This document shows, in pieces, positions 31,118 to 40,154 of a stretch of 64,000 nt of DNA. The notes beneath the pieces are model-generated. The model saw nothing but the letters and a program-made list of their open reading frames with translations, was not told the origin of the DNA and searched no databases. Positions within the stretch are counted from its first letter, which is position 1; each line of letters starts with the position of its first letter. The translations under genes were made by a program, and so were the position numbers. The stretch spans positions 1 to 64,000 of the forward strand of contig JBQTIU010000005.1 of assembly GCA_052387815.1 (NCBI GenBank). Reading direction: 5' to 3'. The stretch is from JBQTIU01 sp052387815 (GTDB taxonomy: Bacteria; Pseudomonadota; Alphaproteobacteria; CACIAM-22H2).

Positions 31118-31978
31118 GTGAGCGATCCCATCGAAGATAAGAAGATGCCGCTGCTCGATCATCTGGTCGAGCTTCGCCAGCGACTCATTTATTCCATCGT
31201 CGCCTTCCTGATCTGCTTCCTGGCTGCCTATTTCTTTTCCCAGGCGATCTTCGACTTCCTGACCGAGCCCTTGAAGAAGGTTTTCGAGGGCCAGGCCGGG
31301 CGCCGGATGATCTTCACCGCCCCCACCGAGGCGTTCTTCACCTACCTCAAAGTCGCGTTCTTCAGCGCCGTCTTCGTGTCGTTCCCGGTGGTGGCGAGCC
31401 AACTGTGGCTGTTCGTCGCTCCCGGGCTCTACAAGCAGGAAAAGAGCGCCTTCCTGCCGTTCATCGCCGCCACGCCGGCGCTGTTCCTGTTGGGGGCGGC
31501 CTTTCTCTATTACTTGATCCTGCCCTTCGCCCTGAAATTCTTCACGAGCTTCGAGGTGCCGGCGGGCGAAGGGGGGATGCCGATCCAGCTCGAAGCCAAG
31601 ATGAGCGAGTACCTGTCGCTGGTGATGGCGCTGATCCTCGCCTTCGGCGTCAGCTTCCAGCTACCGGTCTTGCTGACGCTGCTCGCCAAGGTCGGGATCC
31701 TGTCCGCGGCCGCGCTCGCCGCCAAGCGCCGCTATGCCATCGTCGGCATCGTCGCCTTCGCCGGCGTGGTCACGCCGCCCGACGTGTTCAGCCAGGTGAG
31801 CCTCGCCGTGCCGCTCTACCTGCTCTATGAGGTGTCGATTTTGGCGTGCCGGCTGATCGAAAAGAGGCGGGCGGAGGCGGAGGCGGCCGAGGAGGCCGAG
31901 GAACGCAAAGGCGCCCCCGCCGCCGGCGCGGCGCCGGTGGCCGCGGTCGAGGAAACCGACTTTAATCTCACCCGGTGA
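31118..31978 (+). CDS. tatC: Sec-independent translocase protein TatC
   Basis: This six-helix membrane protein is the core twin-arginine receptor. Conserved blocks are MPLLDHLVELRQRLIYSI, FTAPTEAFFTYLKVAF, GLYKQEKSAFLPF and VVTPPDVFSQVSLAVPLYLL. It begins with GTG at 31118, 9 bp after tatB. The C-terminal cytoplasmic tail of about 40 residues is Glu/Ala-rich and longer than in E. coli. Confidence 0.95.
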   Translation: MSDPIEDKKMPLLDHLVELRQRLIYSIVAFLICFLAAYFFSQAIFDFLTEPLKKVFEGQAGRRMIFTAPTEAFFTYLKVAFFSAVFVSFPVVASQLWLFVAPGLYKQEKSAFLPFIAATPALFLLGAAFLYYLILPFALKFFTSFEVPAGEGGMPIQLEAKMSEYLSLVMALILAFGVSFQLPVLLTLLAKVGILSAAALAAKRRYAIVGIVAFAGVVTPPDVFSQVSLAVPLYLLYEVSILACRLIEKRRAEAEAAEEAEERKGAPAAGAAPVAAVEETDFNLTR

Positions 31979-32040
31979 GGGGACGGCCGAATCGATGCTA
32001 TAGCTAGGCCTCCCCTCGGGGCTTGCCGGGCTTCACCAAG

Positions 32041-33318
32041 ATGCACGACATAAAATCCATCCGCGAGCGCCCCGAGACGTTCGACGAGGGCCTCAAGCGG
32101 CGCGGCTTACCGCCGCTGGCAGCGGAAATCCTGGCCAAGGACCGCGACAGCCGCGAGGCGCTCACGTCCCTCCAGGCCGCGCAGGCCCGCTGCAACCAGC
32201 TCTCGAAGGACATCGGGATAGGCAAGTCGAAGGGCGAGGATGTCGCCCGGTTGCTGCGCGAGGTCGCGGCGGCGCAAGCCGGGCTCGCCGGCGCCGAGGA
32301 GGCGGCACGGATGCGCGCCAAGGCGCTCGAGGACGTTCTTGCGACCCTCCCCAACCTGCCCGCCGCCGACGTACCCGACGGCGCGGACGCCAGCGCCAAT
32401 CGTCTGGTGCGGTCGTGGGGCGCGCTCGGCCGCTTCGGCTTCGCGCCCAAGGAGCATTTCGAGCTCGGCGAGAAACTGGCGCTGATGGACCCCGCCCGCG
32501 CCGCCAAGCTTTCGGGCGCGCGCTTCACGGTGCTTTCGGGCGCGCTCGCCCGGCTCGAGCGCGCGCTCGGGGCTTTCATGCTCGACCTGCACACGCGCGA
32601 GTTCGGCTATGTCGAGATAAGCCCGCCGCTCCTCGTGCGCGACAACGCCCTGTTCGGCACCGGGACCCTGCCGAAATTCGGCGACGACCTGTTCCGCACC
32701 GCCAACGGCTACAGCCTCATCCCCACGGCCGAGGTCTCGCTCACCAACCTGGTCGCCGATGAAATCCTTGCCGAGGGCGACCTGCCGCGGCGGTGGACGG
32801 CGCTGACCGCCTGTTTCCGCGCCGAAGCCGGGGCGGCCGGCAAGGACACGCGCGGCATGCTGCGCCAGCACCAGTTCTACAAGGTCGAGCTGGTGTCAAT
32901 CGCGCGCCCGGAGGACTCCGCCACCGAGCACGAGCGCATGACGAATTGCGCCGAGGAGGTCCTGCGGCGTCTCGGCCTGCCCCATCGGGTGATGGTGCTG
33001 TCGACCGGGGACATGGGGTTTGCCGCCAACAAGACTTACGACATCGAGGTCTGGCTGCCGGGGCAGAACGCCTATCGCGAGATTTCGAGCTGTTCGAATT
33101 GCGGCGACTTCCAGGCGCGCCGCATGAACGCGCGCTACCGGCCGGCCGGCGGCAAAGGGACGCGGTTCGTCCATACCTTGAACGGGTCGGGGCTGGCGGT
33201 CGGCCGCGCCTTGATCGCGGTCATGGAGAACTATCAGCGCCCCGACGGCTCGATCGAGGTGCCGGCGGCGTTGCGCCCCCATATGGACGGGCGCGAGGCG
33301 ATATCCGCCGATGTTTAA
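32041..33318 (+). CDS. serS: Seryl-tRNA synthetase
   Basis: This class II synthetase charges tRNA-Ser. The start MHDIKSIRERPETFDEGLKR is the family N-terminus, then a long antiparallel coiled coil (EVAAAQAGLAGAEEAARMRA). Motif 2 is TACFRAEAGAAGKDTRGMLR and motif 3 is NGSGLAVGRALIAVMENYQR. It has 425 residues. An upstream in-frame TTG at 32023 is less likely. A TATAGC element just upstream may be the -10 of its own promoter. It overlaps surE by 8 bp. Confidence 0.97.
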   Translation: MHDIKSIRERPETFDEGLKRRGLPPLAAEILAKDRDSREALTSLQAAQARCNQLSKDIGIGKSKGEDVARLLREVAAAQAGLAGAEEAARMRAKALEDVLATLPNLPAADVPDGADASANRLVRSWGALGRFGFAPKEHFELGEKLALMDPARAAKLSGARFTVLSGALARLERALGAFMLDLHTREFGYVEISPPLLVRDNALFGTGTLPKFGDDLFRTANGYSLIPTAEVSLTNLVADEILAEGDLPRRWTALTACFRAEAGAAGKDTRGMLRQHQFYKVELVSIARPEDSATEHERMTNCAEEVLRRLGLPHRVMVLSTGDMGFAANKTYDIEVWLPGQNAYREISSCSNCGDFQARRMNARYRPAGGKGTRFVHTLNGSGLAVGRALIAVMENYQRPDGSIEVPAALRPHMDGREAISADV

Positions 33319-34093
33319 GGCCCCGCTCGACCTCGCCCGGTCCCGCATCCTGGTCAGCAACGACGACGGCATCGCCGCCCCGGGGCTCAAGCTGCTCGAG
33401 CGGATCGCCAGGATGCTATCGCGCGACGTGTGGGTGGTGGCGCCGGAGACCGAACAGAGCGCTGCCAGCCACTCGCTCACCATCCGCCACCCCTTGCGCG
33501 TGCGCAAGATCAAGAGCCGGCGCTTCGCCGTCGACGGCACGCCGACCGACTGCGTGCTCCTGGCGATCCACCACATCCTCAAGGATCGGCGGCCGACGCT
33601 GTGCTTGTCGGGCGTCAACCGCGGCGCAAATCTCGGCGAGGATGTGACCTACTCCGGCACCGTCGCCGCGGCGATGGAGGCCACGCTCCTGGGCGTGCCG
33701 GCGATCGCGCTGAGCCAGGCCTGCAAGGCGCCGTCCCCGGTCAGGTGGTCGACCGCCGAGCACTACGCGGGCGGCATCGTCCGCCGCCTGACGCGCATGA
33801 CTTGGCCGCGCAACGTGATGATCAACGTCAACTTTCCCAATGTCCTCGCACCCGCGGTTCGCGGCGTGGCGGTGGCCGGGCAGGGACGGCACAAGATCGG
33901 CGACCAGTTGGTCGAGAACCGCGATCCGCGCGGCGTGCCGTATTACTGGATCGGCGCCATGCGCCATGAGGATGCGACCCGCGCGGGCACCGATATCGCG
34001 GCGGTCAACGACGGCTGGATCTCGGTGACGCCCTTGTTCCTCGATCTCTCGCACCGCCCGACCATGCGCCGTCTGGCCAAGCTCTTCGCCTGA
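33311..34093 (+). CDS. surE: 5'/3'-nucleotidase SurE
   Basis: SurE is a metal-dependent nucleotidase associated with stationary-phase survival. The Asp-Asp metal site is in ILVSNDDGIAAPGL, with VVAPETEQSAASHSLT, GTPTDCVLLAIHH and LSGVNRGANLGEDVTYSGTV. The 260-residue length is normal. It overlaps serS by 8 bp and abuts pcm with no gap, an order (surE-pcm) conserved in many proteobacteria. Confidence 0.95.
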   Translation: MFKAPLDLARSRILVSNDDGIAAPGLKLLERIARMLSRDVWVVAPETEQSAASHSLTIRHPLRVRKIKSRRFAVDGTPTDCVLLAIHHILKDRRPTLCLSGVNRGANLGEDVTYSGTVAAAMEATLLGVPAIALSQACKAPSPVRWSTAEHYAGGIVRRLTRMTWPRNVMINVNFPNVLAPAVRGVAVAGQGRHKIGDQLVENRDPRGVPYYWIGAMRHEDATRAGTDIAAVNDGWISVTPLFLDLSHRPTMRRLAKLFA

Positions 34094-34747
34094 ATGAGCA
34101 CACCCAACCATCGCATTCGCCTGGTCATGGAACTGCGTGCCCTGGGGGTCAGCGACACCACGGTCCTGGGCGCGATCGAGCGCGTGCCGCGCGAAACGTT
34201 CGTGCCGCCGAACTTCCGCGACCGCGCCTACGAGAATACGGCCTTGCCGATCGGTCACGGCCAAATGCTGAGCGAGCCCGGCGTAGTCGGGCTCATGACC
34301 CAGGCGCTCGAATTGCGGGGGCGGATGAAGGTGCTCGAGATCGGCACCGGGTCGGGCTATCAAACGGCCGTCCTCGCGCGACTCGCCCGGCGCGTCTACA
34401 CGATCGAGCGCCACCGCCCTCTCTTGGCGGCGGCTGAGGCGCGGTTCAAGGAGCTCCGGCTCCACAACATCACCACCAGGTTGGGCGATGGCTGGCTCGG
34501 TTGGCCGGAGCAGGCGCCCTTCGAGCGCATCCTCTTGACCGCCGCGCCGCCGGACATCCCGCAGACGCTGCTCGCGCAGTTGACCGAGGACGGGATCATG
34601 GTCCTGCCGGTCGGCGGCCCGACGCGCAAGCAAAAGCTGATCCGGGTCCGCAACAGCGCGTCGGGAGCGGTGAGCGAAGACATCGCGCCGGTGCGTTTCG
34701 TGTCGATGATCGCCGGCCTGCCGCCCGAGGCCAGCGAGGGCGGGTAG
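34094..34747 (+). CDS. pcm: Protein-L-isoaspartate O-methyltransferase
   Basis: This repair enzyme methylates isoaspartyl residues so they can revert to aspartate. It is the best match to the canonical enzyme among the three homologues here: PRETFVPPNFRDRAYENTAL, GHGQMLSEPGVVGLMTQAL, motif I MKVLEIGTGSGYQTAVLARL and LLTAAPPDIPQTLLAQL. It starts with ATG directly after the surE stop. It has 217 residues. Confidence 0.95.
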   Translation: MSTPNHRIRLVMELRALGVSDTTVLGAIERVPRETFVPPNFRDRAYENTALPIGHGQMLSEPGVVGLMTQALELRGRMKVLEIGTGSGYQTAVLARLARRVYTIERHRPLLAAAEARFKELRLHNITTRLGDGWLGWPEQAPFERILLTAAPPDIPQTLLAQLTEDGIMVLPVGGPTRKQKLIRVRNSASGAVSEDIAPVRFVSMIAGLPPEASEGG

Positions 34748-34805
34748 ACTCGTCGCGTGGCCGGCCAGTGGAAACGCCGCCCAACCCGCGCTATGTGTTG
34801 AGCCC

Positions 34806-36488
34806 ATGACGAGTCGTCCCCGATTCGCAAACGCGGGGGCGGCGCTGGCGCTGAGCCTGGCGCTGAACCTGGCGCTGGCCGCCTGCGCGCGCCAGGGGCC
34901 GCCGGCGCCGGTCGAGTTGCGCGGCGGGGCCGGCGCGCCGCCGGCCCTTCGCGCGGCGGCGCCGGAAGCCCCGGCGGGCGATGGGGCCGGCACGGTGACG
35001 GTGCAGCCGGGCGATACGCTGTACGCGATCGCGCGGCGGCACAAGACGCCGACGCGCGCGATCATCGAGGCCAACAACTTGGCGCCGCCTTATCTTGTGC
35101 AGGCGAACCAACGCCTCGTGCTGCCGCGCGTGCGGACCCACGAAGTGCAGACGGGCGATACAATCCATGGACTGTCGCGACGCTATGGCATCGAAATGAA
35201 TGCGCTCGTGCGTGCCAATGCGATCGAGCCGCCGTATGTGATCCGGAGCGGTCAATTCCTGATCCTGCCGGCGGGGCCGCCGGAAGCGGCCCCGACCAAG
35301 AGCGAAGACCCGAGCCGACGCGGCGAGCCCATCGAGGCGGCGTCCCTGTCGCCGCTCGCCCCCGCACGGGTCGCTCCTGCACAAGAGCCGGAGCCCCCTA
35401 CCGCGGCCGCCACACAAGCCGCGGCGCCCGCCGCCGAACCGCCACGGGTGGGACCGGCGGAGACGCCGGCCGCGGACGCCGCACCCCCGCCGCGGGTGGG
35501 ACCGGTGGAGACGCCGGCCGCGGATGCCGGGCGGGCGCGGGCGGAGGCGGGCCTGCCGGGGCGGGCGGGACGCCTGTTCTCGTGGCCGCTGCGCGGGACG
35601 ATCGTCTCGGATTTCGGCCCCAAGCCGGGCGGGCTGTTCAACGACGGGGTCAATATCGCCGGGCCGCGCGGCGCCCCGATCCGCGCCGCCGAGAACGGCG
35701 TCGTCGTCTATGCCGGCAACGAGCTGCGCGGCTTCGGAAATCTGCTTCTGCTGCGCCATGCCGGCGGCTTCGTCACCGCCTATGCCCATGCCCAGGACCT
35801 GCTGGTGACGCGCGGCGAGGAGGTCAAGCGCGGGCAGGTGATCGCGCGGGTGGGCTCGACCGGCAACGTCGCCACGCCGCAGCTTCACTTCGAGATCCGG
35901 CGCGGCACCCGCGCCGTCAACCCGCGCGAGTTCCTCGAGGCGCTGACCGCCTCGACTTATCCGACCGTTCTAATCGAGGCGCTTTCCCAACCGCCCGGCG
36001 AGATCCTGGACGAACTGCCAGGCGACGCGTCCCGAGCGGGCGCCGCGCGTGATCGACCATTCGCTGGCTTCGGCCGCGAGCGCCGCCCGCTCGATCGGCA
36101 GGTCATAGCGCCGGACATAGCCCTCGATCATCGCGAAATAGGTGTCCTGGTCGCAGCCGTAGAAACCGAGCCACAGCCCGAAGCGATCGGACATCGAGAC
36201 CTTTTCCTCGACCGCCTCGCCGGGGTTGATGGCGGTCGCGCGCTCGTTGTCGATCATCTCGCGCGGCATCAGGTGGCGGCGGTTGGAGGTGGCGTAGAAC
36301 ACAACGTTCGCCGGACGCCCCTCGATGCCGCCTTCGAGCACCGCCTTCAACGACTTGAAGGAGGCATCGTGGCCGTCGAACGACAGGTCGTCGCAAAACA
36401 ACAGGAACTGGCGCGGGCCGGGGCGCAGGATTTCGAGAAGCCGGGGCAACGACGGGATGTCCTCGCGGTGGATCTCGACGAGCGCTAG
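34806..36488 (+). CDS. LysM/M23 peptidase lipoprotein (NlpD-like) with antisense tail
   Basis: The N-terminus is a lipoprotein signal peptide with lipobox LAAC (LALNLALAACARQ). Two LysM modules follow (TVQPGDTLYAIARRH, then EVQTGDTIHGLSRRYGIEMN), then a Pro/Ala linker and an M23 domain of the LytM type (about residues 260-380: GLFNDGVNIAGPRGAPIRAA to QLHFEIRRGTRAVNPREFL). It is probably an envelope amidase activator like NlpD or EnvC. The expected end, near REFLEAL at about 35945, has no stop codon in this frame. The ORF runs another 175 residues that are simply antisense to the DUF815 gene. Frames one base away stop at 35944 and 35971, so an indel near the end is possible. Confidence 0.8.
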   Translation: MTSRPRFANAGAALALSLALNLALAACARQGPPAPVELRGGAGAPPALRAAAPEAPAGDGAGTVTVQPGDTLYAIARRHKTPTRAIIEANNLAPPYLVQANQRLVLPRVRTHEVQTGDTIHGLSRRYGIEMNALVRANAIEPPYVIRSGQFLILPAGPPEAAPTKSEDPSRRGEPIEAASLSPLAPARVAPAQEPEPPTAAATQAAAPAAEPPRVGPAETPAADAAPPPRVGPVETPAADAGRARAEAGLPGRAGRLFSWPLRGTIVSDFGPKPGGLFNDGVNIAGPRGAPIRAAENGVVVYAGNELRGFGNLLLLRHAGGFVTAYAHAQDLLVTRGEEVKRGQVIARVGSTGNVATPQLHFEIRRGTRAVNPREFLEALTASTYPTVLIEALSQPPGEILDELPGDASRAGAARDRPFAGFGRERRPLDRQVIAPDIALDHREIGVLVAAVETEPQPEAIGHRDLFLDRLAGVDGGRALVVDHLARHQVAAVGGGVEHNVRRTPLDAAFEHRLQRLEGGIVAVERQVVAKQQELARAGAQDFEKPGQRRDVLAVDLDER

Positions 36489-36827
36489 CGCCGCGGGCCG
36501 TTCGGCATTGACACGCGCGTGCACCGCCTTGACCAGCGAGCTCTTGCCCATGCCGCGCGCGCCCCACAACAGCGCGTTGTTGGCCGGCAGCCCGGCCGCG
36601 AAACGCCGCGTATTGGCCAGCAAGATGTCGCGCTGCCACTCGATCCCCTTGAGGAGGTCGAGGTCGACCCGGCTGACCTCGGCGACCGGCACGAGCCGAT
36701 CGCCCTCGGCATGCCAGACGAAGGCGTCGGCGGCCGCGACATCGACCGGGCGGGCCGGTTCGGGCGCCAACCGTTCGAGCGCATCGGCGATCCGGGCCAG
36801 CAGGGGTTCGAACTTGGCGGTTTCCAT
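35970..36827 (-). CDS. DUF815-family AAA ATP-binding protein
   Basis: The 285-residue protein shows GWPKLAR-type DUF815 features: LLKGIEWQRDILLANTRRFA, Walker A GARGMGKSSLVKAVHA, Walker B-like FLLFCDDLSFDGHD, and VVFYATSNRRHLMPREMIDN with sensor Asn/Arg. It is probably a cytosolic P-loop ATPase of unknown function. Start ATG 36827 gives METAKFEPLLAR; an upstream start at 36887 would add 20 residues. Its stop codon (35972-35970) lies inside the over-long convergent M23 frame. Confidence 0.88.
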   Translation of the reverse strand: METAKFEPLLARIADALERLAPEPARPVDVAAADAFVWHAEGDRLVPVAEVSRVDLDLLKGIEWQRDILLANTRRFAAGLPANNALLWGARGMGKSSLVKAVHARVNAERPAALALVEIHREDIPSLPRLLEILRPGPRQFLLFCDDLSFDGHDASFKSLKAVLEGGIEGRPANVVFYATSNRRHLMPREMIDNERATAINPGEAVEEKVSMSDRFGLWLGFYGCDQDTYFAMIEGYVRRYDLPIERAALAAEASEWSITRGARSGRVAWQFVQDLAGRLGKRLD

Positions 36828-36947
36828 GACGACCGGGTGTCGTGCGAACAAGGCCGGGACCAGCCCGGCCGAGACCCTAGATGACAAGCCTTGCGGCGGT
36901 CAACGGCAGCGCCGCCGCCTCGATCCAAGAGCATCGCCGACGCAAGA

Positions 36948-36975
36948 TTGCATTTCTGCGACCGCCGGCTATAGT
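36948..36975 (+). promoter_or_regulatory. Promoter upstream of yajC
   Basis: TTGCAT (36948-36953) and TATAGT (36970-36975) are 16 bp apart, ending 65 bp before the yajC start. It is the only clear sigma-70-type pair in the divergent gap between the DUF815 gene and yajC and would drive yajC-secD-secF. Confidence 0.55.
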
Positions 36976-37040
36976 CCGCGCGGCTTCGGCGCCGCCGGAC
37001 GAGTGGGGCGCGGGCGCGGGAGAGGGAGAGGGGGAACCGT

Positions 37041-37586
37041 ATGCTCATTTCGCCAGCCTATGCCCAGTCCACTGGGGGTGGTGCGTTCGACATGGTGGCG
37101 TTGCTGCCGCTGGTCCTGATCTTCGTGATCTTCTATTTCCTGGTTCTCCGGCCGCAGCAACAGAAAATGAAATTCCACCGCGCGATGGTCGAGGCGGTTC
37201 GGCGCGGCGACCGCATCGTCACCCAGGGCGGGATCATCGGCACGGTGACCAAGGTCACGGGCGATCGCGAGATGACGGTCGAGATCGCCGAGGGCGTGCG
37301 CGTGCGCGTGCTGCGCGCGATGGTTGCCGAAGTGATGGCGAAACCCGAGCCGGCGGAGGCCAAGGAGGCGAAGAAAGCGGAGGCCGAGCGCGCCGAGCCG
37401 GAAACCGACTATTACAAGATCCTGGGCGTGAAGAAGAACGCCACGGCGGCGGAAATCGCGGCCGCCGGCGCGGCGAAGACCGGGCCCGACGCGACGGACG
37501 CATACGAGACGCTCAAGGATCCGATCCGGCGCAAGCTTTACGATTCCCTGGGCCATGAGGATTACGTCATGCGCGTGAAAGGCTGA
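37041..37586 (+). CDS. yajC: YajC translocase subunit with a degenerate C-terminal J-domain-like extension
   Basis: Residues 1-100 are a normal YajC: a signal-anchor helix (MVALLPLVLIFVIFYFLVLR) followed by PQQQKMKFHRAMVEAVRRGD and IVTQGGIIGTVTKV. YajC associates with SecDF. An Ala/Glu/Lys linker (about 100-120) leads to a tail like a J domain: DYYKILGVKKNATAAEIAA matches the start and helix I, and DAYETLKDPIRRKLYDSLG matches helix III and the end. The middle, including helix II and the HPD motif required to stimulate DnaK, is absent. The product has 181 residues versus about 110 for ordinary YajC. The frame is continuous and ends 11 bp before secD, so the fusion looks genuine. Confidence 0.85.
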   Translation: MLISPAYAQSTGGGAFDMVALLPLVLIFVIFYFLVLRPQQQKMKFHRAMVEAVRRGDRIVTQGGIIGTVTKVTGDREMTVEIAEGVRVRVLRAMVAEVMAKPEPAEAKEAKKAEAERAEPETDYYKILGVKKNATAAEIAAAGAAKTGPDATDAYETLKDPIRRKLYDSLGHEDYVMRVKG

Positions 37587-37597
37587 CCGGCCGCGCC

Positions 37598-39181
37598 ATG
37601 GTGCATATCGAGCGCTGGAAGATCATCGCGATTTTCGCGATCTGCCTGGTCGGCCTCGTCTACGCCGCGCCGCACCTGCTGTCGCGCGAGCAGGCGGAGG
37701 CGATCCCCGCCTGGCTGCCCCGCCAGCAGGTCAATCTCGGCCTCGATCTCCAGGGCGGCTCGCATCTCCTGCTCGAGGTCGACGTGGCCGCGGTCGTCCG
37801 CGAGCGGCTCACCAACCTCGTGGACGGCGTGCGGACCGCCATGCGCACCCAGCGCATCGCCATCACCAACCTCGCGAGCGAGGGAACAAGCGTCACCTTC
37901 CGGGTGCGCGAAGCGGCGCAGGCGGATCAGGCGCTCACCGGCGTGCGCGACCTCGATCGCGCCGCCCGGGCGACGACCAACCCCGATCAGTCGATCGTCT
38001 TGCGGCTCGACGAGCGGGAACTCATCGACCAGCGCCGCAAGGCCGTCTCGCAGTCGATCGAGATCGTCCGCCGCCGCATCGACGGGCTCGGCACGCGCGA
38101 CCCGACCATCCAGGCGCAAGGCCAGGACCGCATCCTTGTCCAGCTGCCGGGCGTGCGCGAGCCCGAACGCGTCAAGGCGTTGTTGGGCAAGACTGCCAAG
38201 CTCACCTTCCACCTCTTCGACCGGACGGGCGAGATCACCGAGGCGCGCGCCGGACGGATGCCGCCCGGCTCGCTGCTGGTGCCGGACGACCGCGAGGTCG
38301 AGGCGGGCGGCCAACCCCGCCTGCACCTCCTGCAGCGGCGGGTGAGCGTGGCCGGCGAGCGCCTGACCAGAGCCGACCCCGGGACGAACCCGCAGACCGG
38401 CGAATGGGTGGTCAATTTCAGCTTCGATTCCGTCGGCGCGCGGCAGTTCGCCGACATCACGCGCGAAAACGTCGGGCGCCCGTTCGCCATCGTGCTCGAC
38501 GGACGGGTGATCAGCGCGCCGGTGATCCGCGAGCCGATCCTGGCCGGCAGCGGGCAGATTTCCGGCAACTTCACCGTCGCCTCGGCCAACGATCTCTCCG
38601 TGCTGCTCCGCGCCGGCGCGTTGCCCGCGCCCCTCAACGTCATCGAGGAGCGCACGGTCGGCCCCGATCTCGGCAGCGATTCGATCCGCGCCGGGGCGAT
38701 CGCCATCGTCATCGGCTACGTCTTGATCGCGGCGCTGATGATCGTCGGCTACGGGCTGTTCGGCGTGGTCGCCAATATCGCCCTTATCCTCAACATCGCC
38801 TTCACGCTGGCGATCATGGCGGCGCTGGGGGCGACGCTGACCCTGCCCGGCCTCGCCGGCATGGTGCTGGGCCTCGCCATGGCGGTGGATGCGAACGTGC
38901 TCATCTACGAGCGCATGCGCGAGGAAATGCGGGCCGGCCGCTCGGCCTACCCGGCCGCCGACTTCGCCTTCCAGCGCGCCTACGGTACGATCCTCGACTC
39001 CAACCTCACGACGCTGATCGCGGCCCTGCTGCTCTACGTCTTCGGCGCCGGTCCGATCCGCGGTTTCGCGGTGACCCTGTCGATCGGCATCATCTGCTCC
39101 ATGTTCACCGCGGTGACGGTGACCCGGATGCTGATCGTGATGTGGCTCGACTGGCGCCGCCCGAAAGCGCTCCCGGTCTAG
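37598..39181 (+). CDS. secD: Protein translocase subunit SecD
   Basis: SecD, with SecF, uses proton motive force to complete Sec-dependent export. Features are GLDLQGGSHLLLEV after the first helix, the periplasmic P1 domain, VVNFSFDSVGARQFADITRE, and the transmembrane block with GLAMAVDANVLIYERMREEM. It has 527 residues. secF follows at 11 bp. Confidence 0.97.
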   Translation: MVHIERWKIIAIFAICLVGLVYAAPHLLSREQAEAIPAWLPRQQVNLGLDLQGGSHLLLEVDVAAVVRERLTNLVDGVRTAMRTQRIAITNLASEGTSVTFRVREAAQADQALTGVRDLDRAARATTNPDQSIVLRLDERELIDQRRKAVSQSIEIVRRRIDGLGTRDPTIQAQGQDRILVQLPGVREPERVKALLGKTAKLTFHLFDRTGEITEARAGRMPPGSLLVPDDREVEAGGQPRLHLLQRRVSVAGERLTRADPGTNPQTGEWVVNFSFDSVGARQFADITRENVGRPFAIVLDGRVISAPVIREPILAGSGQISGNFTVASANDLSVLLRAGALPAPLNVIEERTVGPDLGSDSIRAGAIAIVIGYVLIAALMIVGYGLFGVVANIALILNIAFTLAIMAALGATLTLPGLAGMVLGLAMAVDANVLIYERMREEMRAGRSAYPAADFAFQRAYGTILDSNLTTLIAALLLYVFGAGPIRGFAVTLSIGIICSMFTAVTVTRMLIVMWLDWRRPKALPV

Positions 39182-39192
39182 GCGAAACAGAC

Positions 39193-40134
39193 ATGCGTCC
39201 CGTCCGCATCCTGCGCAACGTTCCGAAGCTGGATTTCTTCCGCTTCCACAAGCTCTGCTTCGTGTTGTCGGCCGCGCTGTGCGCGGTTTCGGTGGCCTCG
39301 CTGGCCGTGCGCGGCCTCAATTTCGGGGTCGATTTCGCCGGCGGCATCCTGATCGAGGCCCGCACGCCAGCGCCCGCCGATTTGGCCGCCCTGCGCGCCA
39401 AGCTCAACGAGCTTAACCTCGGCGACGTGGCCCTCCAGGATTTCGGCACGCCCAACGACGTCCTGATCCGAGTCCAGCGCCAGGGCGGCGGCGAGGCGGC
39501 CGAAATGAAGGCGGTCTCCGCGATCCGGGCGGCGCTGGGCGCGGGCGTCGACTATCGCCGCGTCGAGGTGGTGGGCCCCAAGGTCGGCCGGGAGCTCGTC
39601 GAGGGCGGCGTGCTCGCCGTCACCCTGTCGCTCGGCGGGATCATGGCTTACATGGCGTTCCGCTACGGCTGGCGCTCCGGCCTGGCCGGCGTCATCGCGA
39701 TCCTGCACGACTGTCTCACCACCGTGGGCTTGTTCTCGGTGCTCGGTATGCAGTTCGATCTCAATATCCTCGCCGCGGTCGTGACGATCGCCGGCTTCTC
39801 GATCAACGACACCGTGGTCATCGCCGACCGCATCCGCGAGAACATGCGCAAATACAAGGCCATGGATTTCCGCGACGTGATCAACCGGTCGGTCAACGAG
39901 ACCATGGCCCGCACCATCATGACCAACGGCCTGGTGTTGCTCGCGGTGATCGCGCTCATCGTCTTCGGCGGGCCGGTGCTGTTCGGGTTCAGCTTCGCCA
40001 TGCTGTGGGGCGTGGTGATCGGCACCTACTCGACGGTTTACGTCGCCGCACCCCTCGAATGGTATCTGATGGCGCGCCGCGCCGGTCAGGGCCGCCTGCC
40101 GGCCGACGCCAAGCCCGGCGGCGGCGCGGCGTGA
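39193..40134 (+). CDS. secF: Protein translocase subunit SecF
   Basis: The 313-residue membrane protein has FGVDFAGGILIEART at the start of the periplasmic domain, VGPKVGRELVEGGVLAV, and FSINDTVVIADRIRENMRKY with the conserved Asp of the proton path. It forms a heterodimer with SecD. It ends in overlap with the possible GTG start of the Mth938-like gene. Confidence 0.97.
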   Translation: MRPVRILRNVPKLDFFRFHKLCFVLSAALCAVSVASLAVRGLNFGVDFAGGILIEARTPAPADLAALRAKLNELNLGDVALQDFGTPNDVLIRVQRQGGGEAAEMKAVSAIRAALGAGVDYRRVEVVGPKVGRELVEGGVLAVTLSLGGIMAYMAFRYGWRSGLAGVIAILHDCLTTVGLFSVLGMQFDLNILAAVVTIAGFSINDTVVIADRIRENMRKYKAMDFRDVINRSVNETMARTIMTNGLVLLAVIALIVFGGPVLFGFSFAMLWGVVIGTYSTVYVAAPLEWYLMARRAGQGRLPADAKPGGGAA

Positions 40135-40154
40135 TCGCGGCCGGGGACACGAGC

